This document shows positions 39,775 to 48,540 of a DNA stretch of 64,000 nt, piece by piece; position 1 is the stretch's first letter, and the number at the start of each line of letters is the position of its first letter. Both the position numbers and the translations under genes were made by a program. The notes under the pieces were generated by a model. That model saw nothing but the letters and a program-made list of their open reading frames with translations, made no database searches and was not told the DNA's origin. The stretch comes from Chloroflexota bacterium (GTDB lineage: Bacteria; Chloroflexota; Anaerolineae; Promineifilales; Promineifilaceae): the NCBI GenBank assembly GCA_022616275.1, contig JAKEFB010000120.1, positions 62,001 to 126,000 of the forward strand, in the 5' to 3' direction.

Positions 39775-41541
39775 TTACGGCACCGGTTCGATGACGACCA
39801 GTGAACTGATGTCGGACAGATCTAGCTTGCTCTCCTCTGCCAGCCAGCCCTGGAAGCGGTCGGTGCGGAAAGCCTGGACCTCCAGGTCGTAATAGGGAAT
39901 GATGTAGGGGATGTCACGATGGGCAATGGCCTGCATCTCGTGAACGATGGCAATACGTGCGTCGCGGTCCAGCTCCGTCGCCTGTTGGGCGTACATCCCG
40001 TCATATTCCGGGTTGGAGTAGCCGGTCTCGCTGGTGCCGGTCGGGATTTCGGCGGTGGTCAAGACGCTGAGCAGGAAACCGGGATCGGGGTCGGAGCCCC
40101 AGCCCCAGAGGATCACGTCAAAGTCGAAGGCCGGGCAACAGATGGAAGTCAAGGCGTCAGGGTCGAGGGCCTGCTGCTCGGTTTCCACGCCAATTTGCCC
40201 CCAGGTCCCGGCCAGCAGCTCGGCGACACGCGGCGCGTTGACGCTGTCGGACGGCCAGTTGAGACGGAAGGTCAGCGATTGGGAACCATCGGGCATTTCG
40301 CGAACGCCGTCGCCATCGCTATCGGCGTAGCCGGCTTCATCCAGGATCTGGTTGGCCCGGTCAATGTCGAAGGCGTAGTCCTCGATGTTGCTGTTGTAGA
40401 AAGGACCAAGGCCATCGGGGATAAGCGTCAGGCCAGGCGTCCCCAGACCCAATAGAACGACGTCAATAATCTGCTGCTTGTCGGTGGCGTGGGCCAGGGC
40501 CAGGCGGACGTTGTGGTCAAGCAGGGCCGGATGGCCGGAGCAAACGCCGTCATCCGGTGGGCAGTTTTCCGCCTCGACGACGTTGAAGATGATGTCGCTC
40601 AGACTGGGGGAGAAAGGCGGCCCGGTGACGACCTGGATGTTGGCTTCGTTGCGCAGGGTGGCCACGGCCGTGTTGGGCATCTCGGTAATCATGTCCACCT
40701 GGTCGGTCCGCAGCGCCTGGACGAGGGCGTCCTGGTTGTCAAAGGTCTGGAAGACGGCGCTGTCAATCTTGGGCGGGTTGAGATAATGGTCCTTGACGGC
40801 GTCGAGGGCGACGAACTCATTTTGCCGGTATTCGCGCATGCTGAACGGGCCAGAGCCAATCATCTCCAGGTTCTCAAACTCGGCCGGGTTTTCTACCTGT
40901 GACCAGATGTGCTCCGGCAGGACGTAGAGGAAGACGAGTTGGCTTTCCATGTTGGGGATGGCCTCGCTCAAGGTAAGGACCACCGTCTTTTCATCCGGCG
41001 CTTCGACGCTGGCGAAATAATCGGTGTAAACCGGCAGGAAGGGGAAATCTGCCTGCTCAGAATAGAGGTTGTAGCTGAAGGCCACGTCCCCGGCCGTGAG
41101 CGCTTCGCCGTCGTGAAATTTAATGCCGTCGCGCAGGGTGAAGGTCCAGACCGTGCCGTCTTCCGACACCTGGACGTCTTCGGCCAGCTCCAGGGCGTAC
41201 GTGCCATCCGTCTTCAACTGGTACATAGAATCGTAGACCAGTTCGTAGATAGTGTAAGCTTCCGACAGCACCCCCAAACCCGGGTTCAGCGAGTCGGGGC
41301 TGCCACCCCAACCAATGCGCACGGTGACCGGCTCGGCCGATTCGGGTGGCTCTGCTTCACCAGGCTCGGCCGGTTCGGGCGTCTCTTCTTCGCCAGGCTC
41401 GGCCGTGGCAAACTCGACCCCTGTGTCCGTATCGGCGACGCTGCCGGTGGGGGTGGCCTCTTCAGCGGCCGGCTGGCCACCGCAAGCGACCAGCAAGAAT
41501 AGAAACAGGGCCAGGCCTAAGTTAATCCAACGACGTTTCAT
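39775..41541 (-). CDS. oppA: Family 5 solute-binding lipoprotein of the peptide transporter
   Basis: 588 residues from the ATG at 41541 (GGAGGA eight bases upstream); a longer reading frame upstream has no ribosome site and no protein-like sequence. Lipoprotein signal 'LGLALFLFLLVACGG' with lipid Cys about 19. An acidic, Pro/Glu-rich linker follows (about 25-75), then the SBP_bac_5 domain: 'GWGGSPDSLNPGLG', 'TWTFTLRDGIKFHDGEALTA', 'FSYNLYSE', 'MIGSGPFSMREY', 'LALAHATDKQQIIDVVLLGL'. It would capture peptides outside the membrane and deliver them to OppBCDF. First gene of the operon. Binding-pocket specificity cannot be read. Confidence 0.93.
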   Translation of the reverse strand: MKRRWINLGLALFLFLLVACGGQPAAEEATPTGSVADTDTGVEFATAEPGEEETPEPAEPGEAEPPESAEPVTVRIGWGGSPDSLNPGLGVLSEAYTIYELVYDSMYQLKTDGTYALELAEDVQVSEDGTVWTFTLRDGIKFHDGEALTAGDVAFSYNLYSEQADFPFLPVYTDYFASVEAPDEKTVVLTLSEAIPNMESQLVFLYVLPEHIWSQVENPAEFENLEMIGSGPFSMREYRQNEFVALDAVKDHYLNPPKIDSAVFQTFDNQDALVQALRTDQVDMITEMPNTAVATLRNEANIQVVTGPPFSPSLSDIIFNVVEAENCPPDDGVCSGHPALLDHNVRLALAHATDKQQIIDVVLLGLGTPGLTLIPDGLGPFYNSNIEDYAFDIDRANQILDEAGYADSDGDGVREMPDGSQSLTFRLNWPSDSVNAPRVAELLAGTWGQIGVETEQQALDPDALTSICCPAFDFDVILWGWGSDPDPGFLLSVLTTAEIPTGTSETGYSNPEYDGMYAQQATELDRDARIAIVHEMQAIAHRDIPYIIPYYDLEVQAFRTDRFQGWLAEESKLDLSDISSLVVIEPVP

Positions 41542-41770
41542 CTTTCTCTTCCTCCAATTACAAACAAAAAGACGGCCGGCGGCTGGCCGCCGGCCAATGG
41601 CAAAACAAATGTAACTGTTTCTGATGGGGATACCAGGAGAAACCACGGGAAAACGACGGGAGGGTAACGGTACGAGACAATGACCAGGCCAGTTCAGGAG
41701 TAATATCCGGGCCACCATCAAAAAGGCGTGGGGCAGTGGGAAATGGCGCTGTGATTCTTAGTGGCAAACA

Positions 41771-43630
41771 TTATACGTGTGAATGACCTGGTAGCAAGTA
41801 CCAGTCCAGAAATCGTTCAATCCGGCCGTAGGCGTCCAGTTGAGTGCTTCGTTTCAGAAACCCGTGCGGCTCCCCGGCATAGGTCTTGTACTCAAACGTT
41901 TTGCCGGCCCGACGCAGCGCCGCCACCCACTCCTCTGAGGCCTGGGGCGGCACGACGTCGTCCAGCAGGCCGTGCAAAATCAACACCGGCTTGTGGACGT
42001 TCTCGACCTGGTAGATGGGCGAGCCATCTAGGTACATCTGCCGGTTTTGGGCCGGGTGGCCGAGAAAAACCTCGCTGTAGAGGCGCAAGCGCCGGTTGCA
42101 TTGGGCCCAAGACGAAATGAGGTTGGCGTCGCCGTACCGGTCTACGCCACAGGCAAAAAGGTACTCGGGGTCGCGCGAGAGGCAACAGGCTACCATGTAG
42201 CCGCCGTAGCTGCCGCCAAAAATCGCCAGGCGGGAAGAGTCAAGGCCGGGTGAGGCGCGTAGGAATCTGGCCCCGTGCAGGCAATCCTGGGTATCGCCGA
42301 CGCCCCAGTCGCCGTAGTTGGCGTGTTCAAAGGGAACGCCATAGCCGGTGCTGCCCCGGTAGTTGGGGCAAAGGTAGGTATACCCTTTGGCCACCAGGTA
42401 CTGGCCAAAGCTGTCCCAGGCAAAGACGTATTGGGCGGAAGGGCCGCCGTGAGGATAGAGCACGGCCGCCCCGTTGGGCTTCTCCGGCCGGAAGAGAAAG
42501 GCCGGGATTTCCAGGCCATCGTAGCTCTGGTAGCTGACCCGCTCCGGCATCACCAGCCGGTTGGCGACCAGCGCCGGGAGGTGGGAAAAGGTCAGTTGGG
42601 TCGTCTGGCCGGAGGGTACTTCGACACGGTAGAGGTCGGGCGGCTGGAGCGGGTCTTCGTACTCGACGGTGAGGAAATTGCCGCCGGGCGACCAGTTCGG
42701 CCGGCTGTAATAGCCCTGCCCGGCGCGCAGGTCGGCCACTTCCCCGGTCTGAACGTCCAACAAGGCCAGGTCTACCGCGCCGCTCCGGTTGAGGGTGCAG
42801 GCCAGCAAGCGGCCATCGGGCGACCAGGTGATCTCCTCCACGTCCAATCCCAACCGGCTGGCCTGGCGCAGCCCGGCGCCATCCGGCTCTACCAACCAGA
42901 GTTCGTTCCAGCCGGATTGTTGGGAGAGGAAAGCCAGGAACCGGCCGTCGGGCGACCAGCGGGCAAACCAGTCTCGGACTTTGGGCGTGTCGGTCAGCTT
43001 ACGGATCTGCCCGGTAGCGACCTCGACCAGGTGAATGTCCAGCCGGTTGAGATCGTGGAAGGGGCGGAAGGTGTAGGCGACCAGGCGGCCGTCGGGCGAC
43101 GGCCTGGCTTCCCACACGTCTCCGTCGGGGCGGGCCACCAGCGGCCGGGGCCAGGCGCCTTCCCGGTCGGTGAGGAGCAACTGGATACAGTCGTGGCGCT
43201 CGACGGACAACAGCAGGCCGCTGCTGTCCGGCATCCAAACCGGGCCGGAAGCGCCGCCGGCAAAGTCGCTAATTTTACGCGGCAGGCCACCGGCGGCCGG
43301 GGCGACGGTGACGTGGCCGTTCATGCTAAAAGCCAGCCACTGCCCGTCGGGCGACCACTGGGGCGTTTCGTCAGACCAGTAGGCCGTGCGCTCTCGTTCG
43401 ACGGAGACGCGCTGCGGCCAGCCACCGGACACAGGCAGGGTATAGACGTCGGAGAGGTCGTCCCGGTCCCAGATGAAGGCGATGGTCCGGCCGTCGGGCG
43501 ACAGTTGGTGATGGCGGACGCGGCTGACGGCGGTGACCAGTTCCAGACTCCACCCCGGCGGCGGTTTCAAGTCCGGCCGGGCGATGGAGGGCCAGCCATT
43601 ATATTCGTATTTCTCTTCCAGTTTGATCAC
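41771..43630 (-). CDS. S9 family prolyl oligopeptidase / acylaminoacyl-peptidase
   Basis: 619 residues. N-terminal propeller (about 40-350) with repeated 'WSPDGR.LAF' motifs. C-terminal alpha/beta-hydrolase domain: 'VLYPHGGPSAQYVFAWDSFG', nucleophile 'FGGSYGGYMVACCLS' (Ser), acid 'LHGLLDDVVPP' (Asp), base 'GEPHGFLKR' (His). Such enzymes cut short peptides, often removing N-acylated residues or dipeptides. No signal peptide, so cytoplasmic. GTG start preceded by AGGAG. It lies upstream of the oligopeptide importer on the same strand, which suggests that imported peptides are hydrolysed by this enzyme. Confidence 0.93.
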   Translation of the reverse strand: MIKLEEKYEYNGWPSIARPDLKPPPGWSLELVTAVSRVRHHQLSPDGRTIAFIWDRDDLSDVYTLPVSGGWPQRVSVERERTAYWSDETPQWSPDGQWLAFSMNGHVTVAPAAGGLPRKISDFAGGASGPVWMPDSSGLLLSVERHDCIQLLLTDREGAWPRPLVARPDGDVWEARPSPDGRLVAYTFRPFHDLNRLDIHLVEVATGQIRKLTDTPKVRDWFARWSPDGRFLAFLSQQSGWNELWLVEPDGAGLRQASRLGLDVEEITWSPDGRLLACTLNRSGAVDLALLDVQTGEVADLRAGQGYYSRPNWSPGGNFLTVEYEDPLQPPDLYRVEVPSGQTTQLTFSHLPALVANRLVMPERVSYQSYDGLEIPAFLFRPEKPNGAAVLYPHGGPSAQYVFAWDSFGQYLVAKGYTYLCPNYRGSTGYGVPFEHANYGDWGVGDTQDCLHGARFLRASPGLDSSRLAIFGGSYGGYMVACCLSRDPEYLFACGVDRYGDANLISSWAQCNRRLRLYSEVFLGHPAQNRQMYLDGSPIYQVENVHKPVLILHGLLDDVVPPQASEEWVAALRRAGKTFEYKTYAGEPHGFLKRSTQLDAYGRIERFLDWYLLPGHSHV

Positions 43631-43649
43631 AGGCTATCTCCTGAAAAGG

Positions 43650-43765
43650 ACTGAGGGCCGAGGACTGAGGACTGAGGGACGACCAAGGGTCGCTGCGAGT
43701 CTGCGAGTTTGCGAGTCACCTGGCCGCTTGCCATTTGCCCACTCGCATACTCGCCCACTCTCTCA
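43650..43765. repeat. GGACTGA and CGAGTCTG-type periodic repeats
   Basis: GGACTGAGG units (43658-43678) are followed by CGAGTCTG, CGAGTTTG, CGAGTCAC octamers (43695-43718) and, 20 bp on, by CACTCGCATACTCGCCCACTC, which is complementary to the octamer block. An imperfect hairpin between the creatininase and S9 genes. Confidence 0.65.
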
Positions 43766-44911
43766 CTCCCTCCCCCTCCAAAGTCCGTACCCGGCGTTGC
43801 GCCGCTGTTCGCGGCGGGTGTGTTGGTCGTGGATTTCGCGGACGTGGGCGGCTTTTTCGGCGACGGCCGTTTCCAGCCAGAGCCGGCCGTTTTCGGCCGT
43901 GGCCAGGCTGCTGGCGCCGTAGGCCCCGGTCTGGGTGTCGTCGTCCCAGGAGGGGTTGGCGACCAGGTCGCCGCCTTCAATCCAGTCCATGAAGTAACTG
44001 GGGGTGCTGACGAAGTCGGTCTCGTCTACGACTCGATCCATGTGGGCCAGGTCCGGCCGGAGGTGCAGGATCATGGCCGTCTCCAACTCGCCGGCGTGGC
44101 CCATGCCGCCTCGGGCCGAGCGGCGGGTGGACTGGACAACCGGCGCGGCGATGTGGCCGGAGGTGTGCAGCCAGGCGGTGGCGCAAAAGATGCGGCGGTG
44201 GCGCTCGCCGGCGTATTTGACGACGTTGACCAGGAAAGAACAGTTGCCGCCGTGGCCGCTCATCAGGTAAAAGCGGTCAAAGCCGCGCGCCACCAGCGCG
44301 TCAACCACCGCCAGCCAGAAATCCTCAAAGGCCCGGCCGCCGCAGTTGAGCGTCCCGGCAAAGGAGGAGCGGTGGGTGCTGACGCCGTAGGGGAAGACGG
44401 GCAGGCAGGTAGCCAGGTCGGGCGCGGCGGCGGCCGTTTCCCGGCCGATGCCGCCGATAATGAGCGTGTCGGTGGAGAGGGGCAGGTGGTAGCCGTGCTG
44501 CTCGGTATGGCCAATGGGGATGAGGACGACCTTGCCGCGCTCGTCGTCGGGTGGCAGGGGGGACGGCCGGTCAAGGTGGCTGGCGTGGGGCAGGGCAATC
44601 CGCTGCACGCCTAAGCCCAGGTCAATCCCTTGCGGGGTCAGGGCGTAGACGCGGGAGAAGCCGTCGTCGCGCAGGCTATCGAGCAGGTTAGCCAGCAGTT
44701 TCCCCAACCAGGGTTCGTGTACGGCCAGGCCACTGTTGGGCCAGCCAAAGGGGATGGGCGGCAAAAGGCCAAGGCGCTCCGGCCGGCCCAGGGTCTCGGC
44801 CAGCCGGGGCAGCTCGTAGCCTTCGCCCAGGGGAATGACCAGGGGCGTGTCGCGGGGCAAGGCGGCAACTTCAGGCCAGGTGAATTCGTCAAAAAGGAAG
44901 AAGGCGGTCAT
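43763..44911 (-). CDS. Creatininase-family amidohydrolase with an extra degenerate N-terminal creatininase-like domain
   Basis: 382 residues, about 120 longer than the usual 250-270. The C-terminal part (about 122-375) has full creatininase motifs: 'PIGHTEQHGYHLPLSTDT' (metal ligands Glu137, His139, Asp148), 'SGHGGN' (His) and 'GHAGELETAMILHLRP' (Glu). The N-terminal part begins like a creatininase as well ('FTWPEVAALPRDTPLVIPLG', then 'LGLLPPIPFGWPN' and 'LRDDGFSRVYALTPQG') but its ligand motif is GYE where EQH is expected, so it is probably inactive. Family members hydrolyse cyclic amides such as creatinine or formamidopyrimidines. It stands with a peptidase and a peptide importer, suggesting amide or peptide catabolism. 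Confidence 0.85.
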   Translation of the reverse strand: MTAFFLFDEFTWPEVAALPRDTPLVIPLGEGYELPRLAETLGRPERLGLLPPIPFGWPNSGLAVHEPWLGKLLANLLDSLRDDGFSRVYALTPQGIDLGLGVQRIALPHASHLDRPSPLPPDDERGKVVLIPIGHTEQHGYHLPLSTDTLIIGGIGRETAAAAPDLATCLPVFPYGVSTHRSSFAGTLNCGGRAFEDFWLAVVDALVARGFDRFYLMSGHGGNCSFLVNVVKYAGERHRRIFCATAWLHTSGHIAAPVVQSTRRSARGGMGHAGELETAMILHLRPDLAHMDRVVDETDFVSTPSYFMDWIEGGDLVANPSWDDDTQTGAYGASSLATAENGRLWLETAVAEKAAHVREIHDQHTRREQRRNAGYGLWRGRE

Positions 44912-44985
44912 GAGCGGAGGGCCACAGATTAGACAGTCTGTGCTACGCCTCGCGTTCCTCGCGAAGGTAGGTAGTCGTGTCTATT

Positions 44986-46188
44986 TTACCGCTGGCTCAA
45001 GGTCAGGTCCAGCCGTTGGGCGAGCGGCCCCAACCGGCCGGCAATAATGGCGTCCAGGTTCTGGTTGGGGTTGGCCAGAATATCCGACCAGACATAGCTC
45101 AATTCGGTCACTAACCGGTCTTCAATCAGCCCCCAGCGCGGCGTGACGGGAAAGGAACGGCCGCTCTTCAGCCCTTCGATAGCCGTGCGCCAGATCGGGT
45201 CGGTGGCGAAGGGGGGTTCACGCCAGGCATCCAGCCGGGCAGGCAGCAAGCCGATCCGCTGGCTATAGAGCACCTGGATGTCCGGCCGGGTGAGGAAGCG
45301 GATGAGTTGCAGGGCGGCCTCGGGCTGGCGGGTGTAGTTCCAGACCACCAGGTGCGAGCCACCAACAAAGGCCGGGCCAGGAGGCAGGGCGACACTAACC
45401 TGGCCGGCCAGGGAACCACCTTGCCGTTGGGCCTGGTCATAAAGCCAGGGGCCACTGAGGGTCATGGCCGCCTGGTCGTTGGCCAAAAATAACGTGTCCG
45501 TCTCCGAGCCAGCGTGGTGGACCTCCGGCAGCAGGTAGCGACCGAGGGCAAAGTAGGCGCGCAGCCCGGCTCGGGCGGCCGGTTCATTAAAAAGGGTGCG
45601 CCTGCCATTGGGAGCCAGAAAGTCGCCGCCGGCGCCCCAGACCCAACTGGCCCCATTGAGCAGCGTGGCGTGGCTGGGATCGGTCGGCACGGCCCAGGGT
45701 GCCGCCACGCCGCTCTCCTGAAGGCGGCGCGCCGTTTGCTCAAATTGGGCGATGGAAGAAAAGGCGGTCTGCTCATCGAGGCCAGCCTGGTGCAAGAGGT
45801 TGCGGCGATAATGGACCAGGCGCGCCCCGGCCAGCCAGGGAATGGCCCAGGTCTCCTGCTCGCCGCCCAGCGTGCCACCCTGCCAGGCCGAGGGCAAAAA
45901 AGCGGCCGCGCCGCCTAACAGGGCAATCTCTTGGGCGCTAAACGGCCGCAGCTCGTGCATGGACACCAGGTCGCCCAACCAGGTGCTGCCGATTTCGGAA
46001 ACGTCGGGGCCATCGCCGTAGAGGGCAACTTTGACGAGCTGGCTCCAGCCTGTTTCCCAGGATAGATAGCGCGGCCGGACATGGACATGAGATTCGGCCT
46101 CGAACTGGTTCAGGAGCGAGCGGAGGTCGGCCACCAGGCTGGCCTCTGGGCTCCCCTCCATGATCCAGAATTCAATTTCTTGGGTCAT
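44986..46188 (-). CDS. Family 1 solute-binding-like protein without signal peptide
   Basis: 400 residues from the ATG at 46188 ('MTQEIEFWIMEGSPEA'). The fold is SBP_bac_1: 'LLNQFEAESHVHVRPRYL', 'YGDGPDVSEIGSTWLGDLV', 'WAIPWLAGARLVHYRRNLLH', 'WVWGAGGDFLAPNGRRTLFN', 'FLANDQAAMTLSGPWLYDQA' and the sugar-binding-type end. Yet no signal peptide or lipobox precedes it; the upstream frame is not hydrophobic. Either the protein stays in the cytoplasm, or the export signal was lost, or it is a regulatory relative. No sugar permease gene is nearby. It shares strand with the creatininase and opp genes, 74 bp upstream. Confidence 0.8.
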   Translation of the reverse strand: MTQEIEFWIMEGSPEASLVADLRSLLNQFEAESHVHVRPRYLSWETGWSQLVKVALYGDGPDVSEIGSTWLGDLVSMHELRPFSAQEIALLGGAAAFLPSAWQGGTLGGEQETWAIPWLAGARLVHYRRNLLHQAGLDEQTAFSSIAQFEQTARRLQESGVAAPWAVPTDPSHATLLNGASWVWGAGGDFLAPNGRRTLFNEPAARAGLRAYFALGRYLLPEVHHAGSETDTLFLANDQAAMTLSGPWLYDQAQRQGGSLAGQVSVALPPGPAFVGGSHLVVWNYTRQPEAALQLIRFLTRPDIQVLYSQRIGLLPARLDAWREPPFATDPIWRTAIEGLKSGRSFPVTPRWGLIEDRLVTELSYVWSDILANPNQNLDAIIAGRLGPLAQRLDLTLSQR

Positions 46189-46499
46189 GTGAATGTCCTG
46201 AGCGAGTTGTGGGAGACAAATACCCTCCTCAAACTGCTCCTCTATTCTACACCAAACGACCCGGATTGCGACCACCGCCGGCCGGCAAGCAGTCCCGTAT
46301 TCACGCCTCCTCCACGAAGCACGCTAAAGAAAACCGCTCGGGCCGGCCTCCGACCGTGCCCGCTGGGTGGCCGGGGCTGGAAACCAGCCCTTACTGGAAG
46401 CCAGCGATAGTCAGAGACCGGCCACAGCTATTGAAAACCTCCCCCAGGTTTGTACCCCGGGGGAGGTTCAGGTTGTCAACAGATCGGGCAGGTTATAGG
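46189..46499. other. 311-bp intergenic stretch
   Basis: No gene seen. It contains a small hairpin GGGCTGG-AAA-CCAGCCC (46374-46390) and the AACCTCCCCC hairpin at 46436-46468 (separate entry). An upstream in-frame extension of the solute-binding gene reaches to 46275 but is not protein-like and lacks a ribosome site. Confidence 0.6.
46436..46468 (-). terminator. AACCTCCCCC hairpin
   Basis: AACCTCCCCC (46436-46445), 13-nt loop, GGGGGAGGTT (46459-46468). It lies 32 bp after the stop of the minus-strand gene at 46500; on that strand the stem is followed by TTTTC. It resembles the AACCTCC palindrome family with changed centre. Confidence 0.7.
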
Positions 46500-47396
46500 C
46501 TAGGAGTTGTCCGGCAGCAGCCTGGCCTGGCCGGTGGGCAGGTGGGCGGCGTTGTTGGCCATTGGCTGCGAGAGCCCCGGCGCCCCCAGGTCTTCGATGT
46601 TGCCGTCTACGAGCGGTTTGAAAGCGAACGGCGCCGGGCTATTGTCCGGGCTGGGTTCGATGGAGATAACGGCCGCCAGGTCGGTCAAATCCATCGGCGG
46701 GTTGACGAAGTCCTGGCCGGGGAAAGGCGGCGTCGGGTCAGGACCGGCGTAAGGACCGCCGCCATCGCTGTCAGCGCCGCTGGCCGAGGTAAAGGTCCCG
46801 GTGGAAATGGGACCGTTCGGGCCGACGACCCAGCCTTCATAGACCCAGCCGGCCGGCAGTGGCGGCAGGTTCAGCGACGGGCCAGGGCCGGCCGCCGGGT
46901 CTAGCCACCAGATGCCGTTGGTGTAGGGCGTGTTGCCGCTGGCGTCTGAGGGAACAGCCAGGATAAAGCTGCCGCCAGCCTGGCGGAAATCATTGCCCAG
47001 GGCCGCCGGGTGGCCGACGGTTAGCCGGGAAGCGCGGCCATGAAAGTCCCCACCCAGAACGTGGACCTGGCTGGGGGCCGGGTCTGGATCGGGGCTGGGT
47101 TCAATGGTCAGAACGAAGGCGGAAACGTCGTCCCGATCGGCCGTGGTCGGGAAGTGGGTCTGGCTGGGGTGGCCATTGCCGTCAATAGTAAACGTGCCGG
47201 TGCTGACCGGCGCGCCGTTGACGATGAGCCAGCCTTCGTAGACCCAACCATCGCCCAGGTCTTCGAGGCCCTTGAAGTCGAGGACCAGGACGTCAGGCGA
47301 GCTGCCGGCCGCCGCCTGTTGGCCGGGAAGAGCCAGGATCAGGCCGAGCAGCAAGAGCCACCATAAAACAACGGTGCCAGATTTCACGGTTTTCAT
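46500..47396 (-). CDS. Secreted protein with two anti-sigma-K-like repeats
   Basis: 298 residues. Signal peptide ('VVLWWLLLLGLILALPGQQA'). Two similar halves follow: 'DGWVYEGWLIVNGAPVSTGT' 'FTIDGNGHP' and later 'PAGWVYEGWVVGPNGPISTG' 'TFTSASGAD', each followed by 'IEPSPD(P/N)(D/S)PAP'. This 'YE.W......P...G.F......F.ltiEP..G..P' pattern is that of the extracytoplasmic domain of RskA/anti-sigma-K proteins, but the N-terminal sigma-binding part is missing and here it is a free secreted protein with two copies. Function unknown. It is divergent from the BrxD-type cassette with 280 bp between starts. Confidence 0.7.
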   Translation of the reverse strand: MKTVKSGTVVLWWLLLLGLILALPGQQAAAGSSPDVLVLDFKGLEDLGDGWVYEGWLIVNGAPVSTGTFTIDGNGHPSQTHFPTTADRDDVSAFVLTIEPSPDPDPAPSQVHVLGGDFHGRASRLTVGHPAALGNDFRQAGGSFILAVPSDASGNTPYTNGIWWLDPAAGPGPSLNLPPLPAGWVYEGWVVGPNGPISTGTFTSASGADSDGGGPYAGPDPTPPFPGQDFVNPPMDLTDLAAVISIEPSPDNSPAPFAFKPLVDGNIEDLGAPGLSQPMANNAAHLPTGQARLLPDNS

Positions 47397-47676
47397 GTCA
47401 GGTTACTCCTTTTAAGCCGGGACTGGCCGGCTTCCTCAAGCGCCAGGCGCTTTGGCAAGTGGTGATGTCCCACTTATTCATGGTAACTGCCAGCTAACAA
47501 CCGCACTGACGACCTTAACGGGTAAAAATTACCACAGGCTTACAGGTCCCTTAACGAACCCTTGTCAAACTCTTACAGCCTTCAATTCTTGCCGTCTCCT
47601 CTGCTGCTTGCCGGAAAAGCCAATCCCTCCTAAAATCCCCCTGGCATATCTCCTGGATCGAAGAGGCATTGACAGC

Positions 47677-48540
47677 ATGGAAGAGGTTTTGTTACAAGTG
47701 CAGGCGGCGCAGGCGGCGCTGGAGCCGCAGTTTAACGCCCTGCGGGCGGTGATGGGGGCGCTGAAAACAGCCGCGGCCCTGGCCGGGGAAGAGAAGGCCG
47801 ACGCGCTGCCGATGCAGAAGGCGCTGGCCAAATTGGAAACGGCCGCGGCTGGGGTGGAGAGCCAGGCGCTGGATGCGGCCGTGGCCGCTTTTGGCGCAGC
47901 CACGCAGACGGCCCTGGACAACCTGGCCTTTGAGTTCGCCAGGGATTTGCGCGACGAATTTGCGGCGCGCGGCGAAACGGTCGAGGGCCGGCCGCCGACG
48001 CTGGTGGTCGGGTTGTTGACCTTCAACCTGGAGATTGCCGCCCGGAAGGGGCAATGGTTGTATGGCAAGGAACCGCTGACCCGGCCGATTTCTCTCTCGT
48101 TGACCGGCATCCTCAAAGCGTACGACCAGCAGGTGAAAAACGTCGTCAAGCGGACGATTGATACGGAGAGCTTTCTACAAGAGCTGCACGAAGCGTGGAA
48201 CGATTGCATCAAGAAGCGCGACCGCAAGCCGGCCGGGGGGCGGATCAACGTCGTCGAGGTCTACAGCCAGTTGACCTTGAACCGGCAGAGCGCCCGCTTC
48301 TGGAACGCGCCGTCGCGGAGCACGTTCAAGGATTACGACCGGCCGCTCTTCGTCCGCGACCTGGCTCTCCTGCGCGACCAGAACGCCACCAGCCTGGCGG
48401 CCGACGGCAAGGTCCACGACCTGCGGCTGGGCGTGGCCACCAAGAGCCAGGCCGAACAGGCCAGCCGCAGCATCTGGCTGCCCGGCAATGGCCTGGATGG
48501 GGAGTATTATGGTGACGTGACGTTTGAAATCAGAGAATAG
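47677..48540 (+). CDS. Unknown protein, first gene of the BrxD-helicase cassette
   Basis: 287 residues from the ATG at 47677; upstream codons in this frame are not protein-like. Residues about 1-95 are Ala/Leu/Glu-rich helices, probably a coiled coil ('MEEVLLQVQAAQAALEPQFN', 'KALAKLETAAAGVESQALDA'). The rest is mixed alpha/beta: 'RPPTLVVGLLTFNLEIAARK', 'SLSLTGILKAYDQQVKNVVK', 'ESFLQELHEAWNDCIKKRD' and a C-terminal beta-rich end 'SRSIWLPGNGLDGEYYGDVT'. I recognise no family and no catalytic motif. It is followed after 53 bp by the first DUF2791 ATPase and probably belongs to the same transcript; it may be an adaptor or recognition subunit. This is inference from position. Confidence 0.7.
   Translation: MEEVLLQVQAAQAALEPQFNALRAVMGALKTAAALAGEEKADALPMQKALAKLETAAAGVESQALDAAVAAFGAATQTALDNLAFEFARDLRDEFAARGETVEGRPPTLVVGLLTFNLEIAARKGQWLYGKEPLTRPISLSLTGILKAYDQQVKNVVKRTIDTESFLQELHEAWNDCIKKRDRKPAGGRINVVEVYSQLTLNRQSARFWNAPSRSTFKDYDRPLFVRDLALLRDQNATSLAADGKVHDLRLGVATKSQAEQASRSIWLPGNGLDGEYYGDVTFEIRE

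Noticed and set aside
38906-39892. A 328-codon plus-strand ORF across oppB
   Set aside because: Low-complexity Gln/Gly/Glu translation antisense to the permease; no ribosome site; shadow of the minus-strand codons.
41542-41721. N-terminal 60-residue extension of the peptide-binding protein
   Set aside because: No ribosome site, no protein-like sequence; the ATG at 41541 has GGAGGA and opens a lipoprotein signal peptide.
42275-43654. A 459-codon plus-strand ORF opposite the S9 peptidase gene
   Set aside because: It is the antisense shadow of a clear peptidase with complete catalytic motifs; the translation is Gly/Val/Arg-rich with no recognisable domain, as expected for a stop-poor frame in GC-rich DNA.
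47452-47676. N-terminal 75-residue extension of the unknown cassette protein
   Set aside because: The codons are not protein-like and include intergenic-type sequence; the helical protein clearly begins at 47677.
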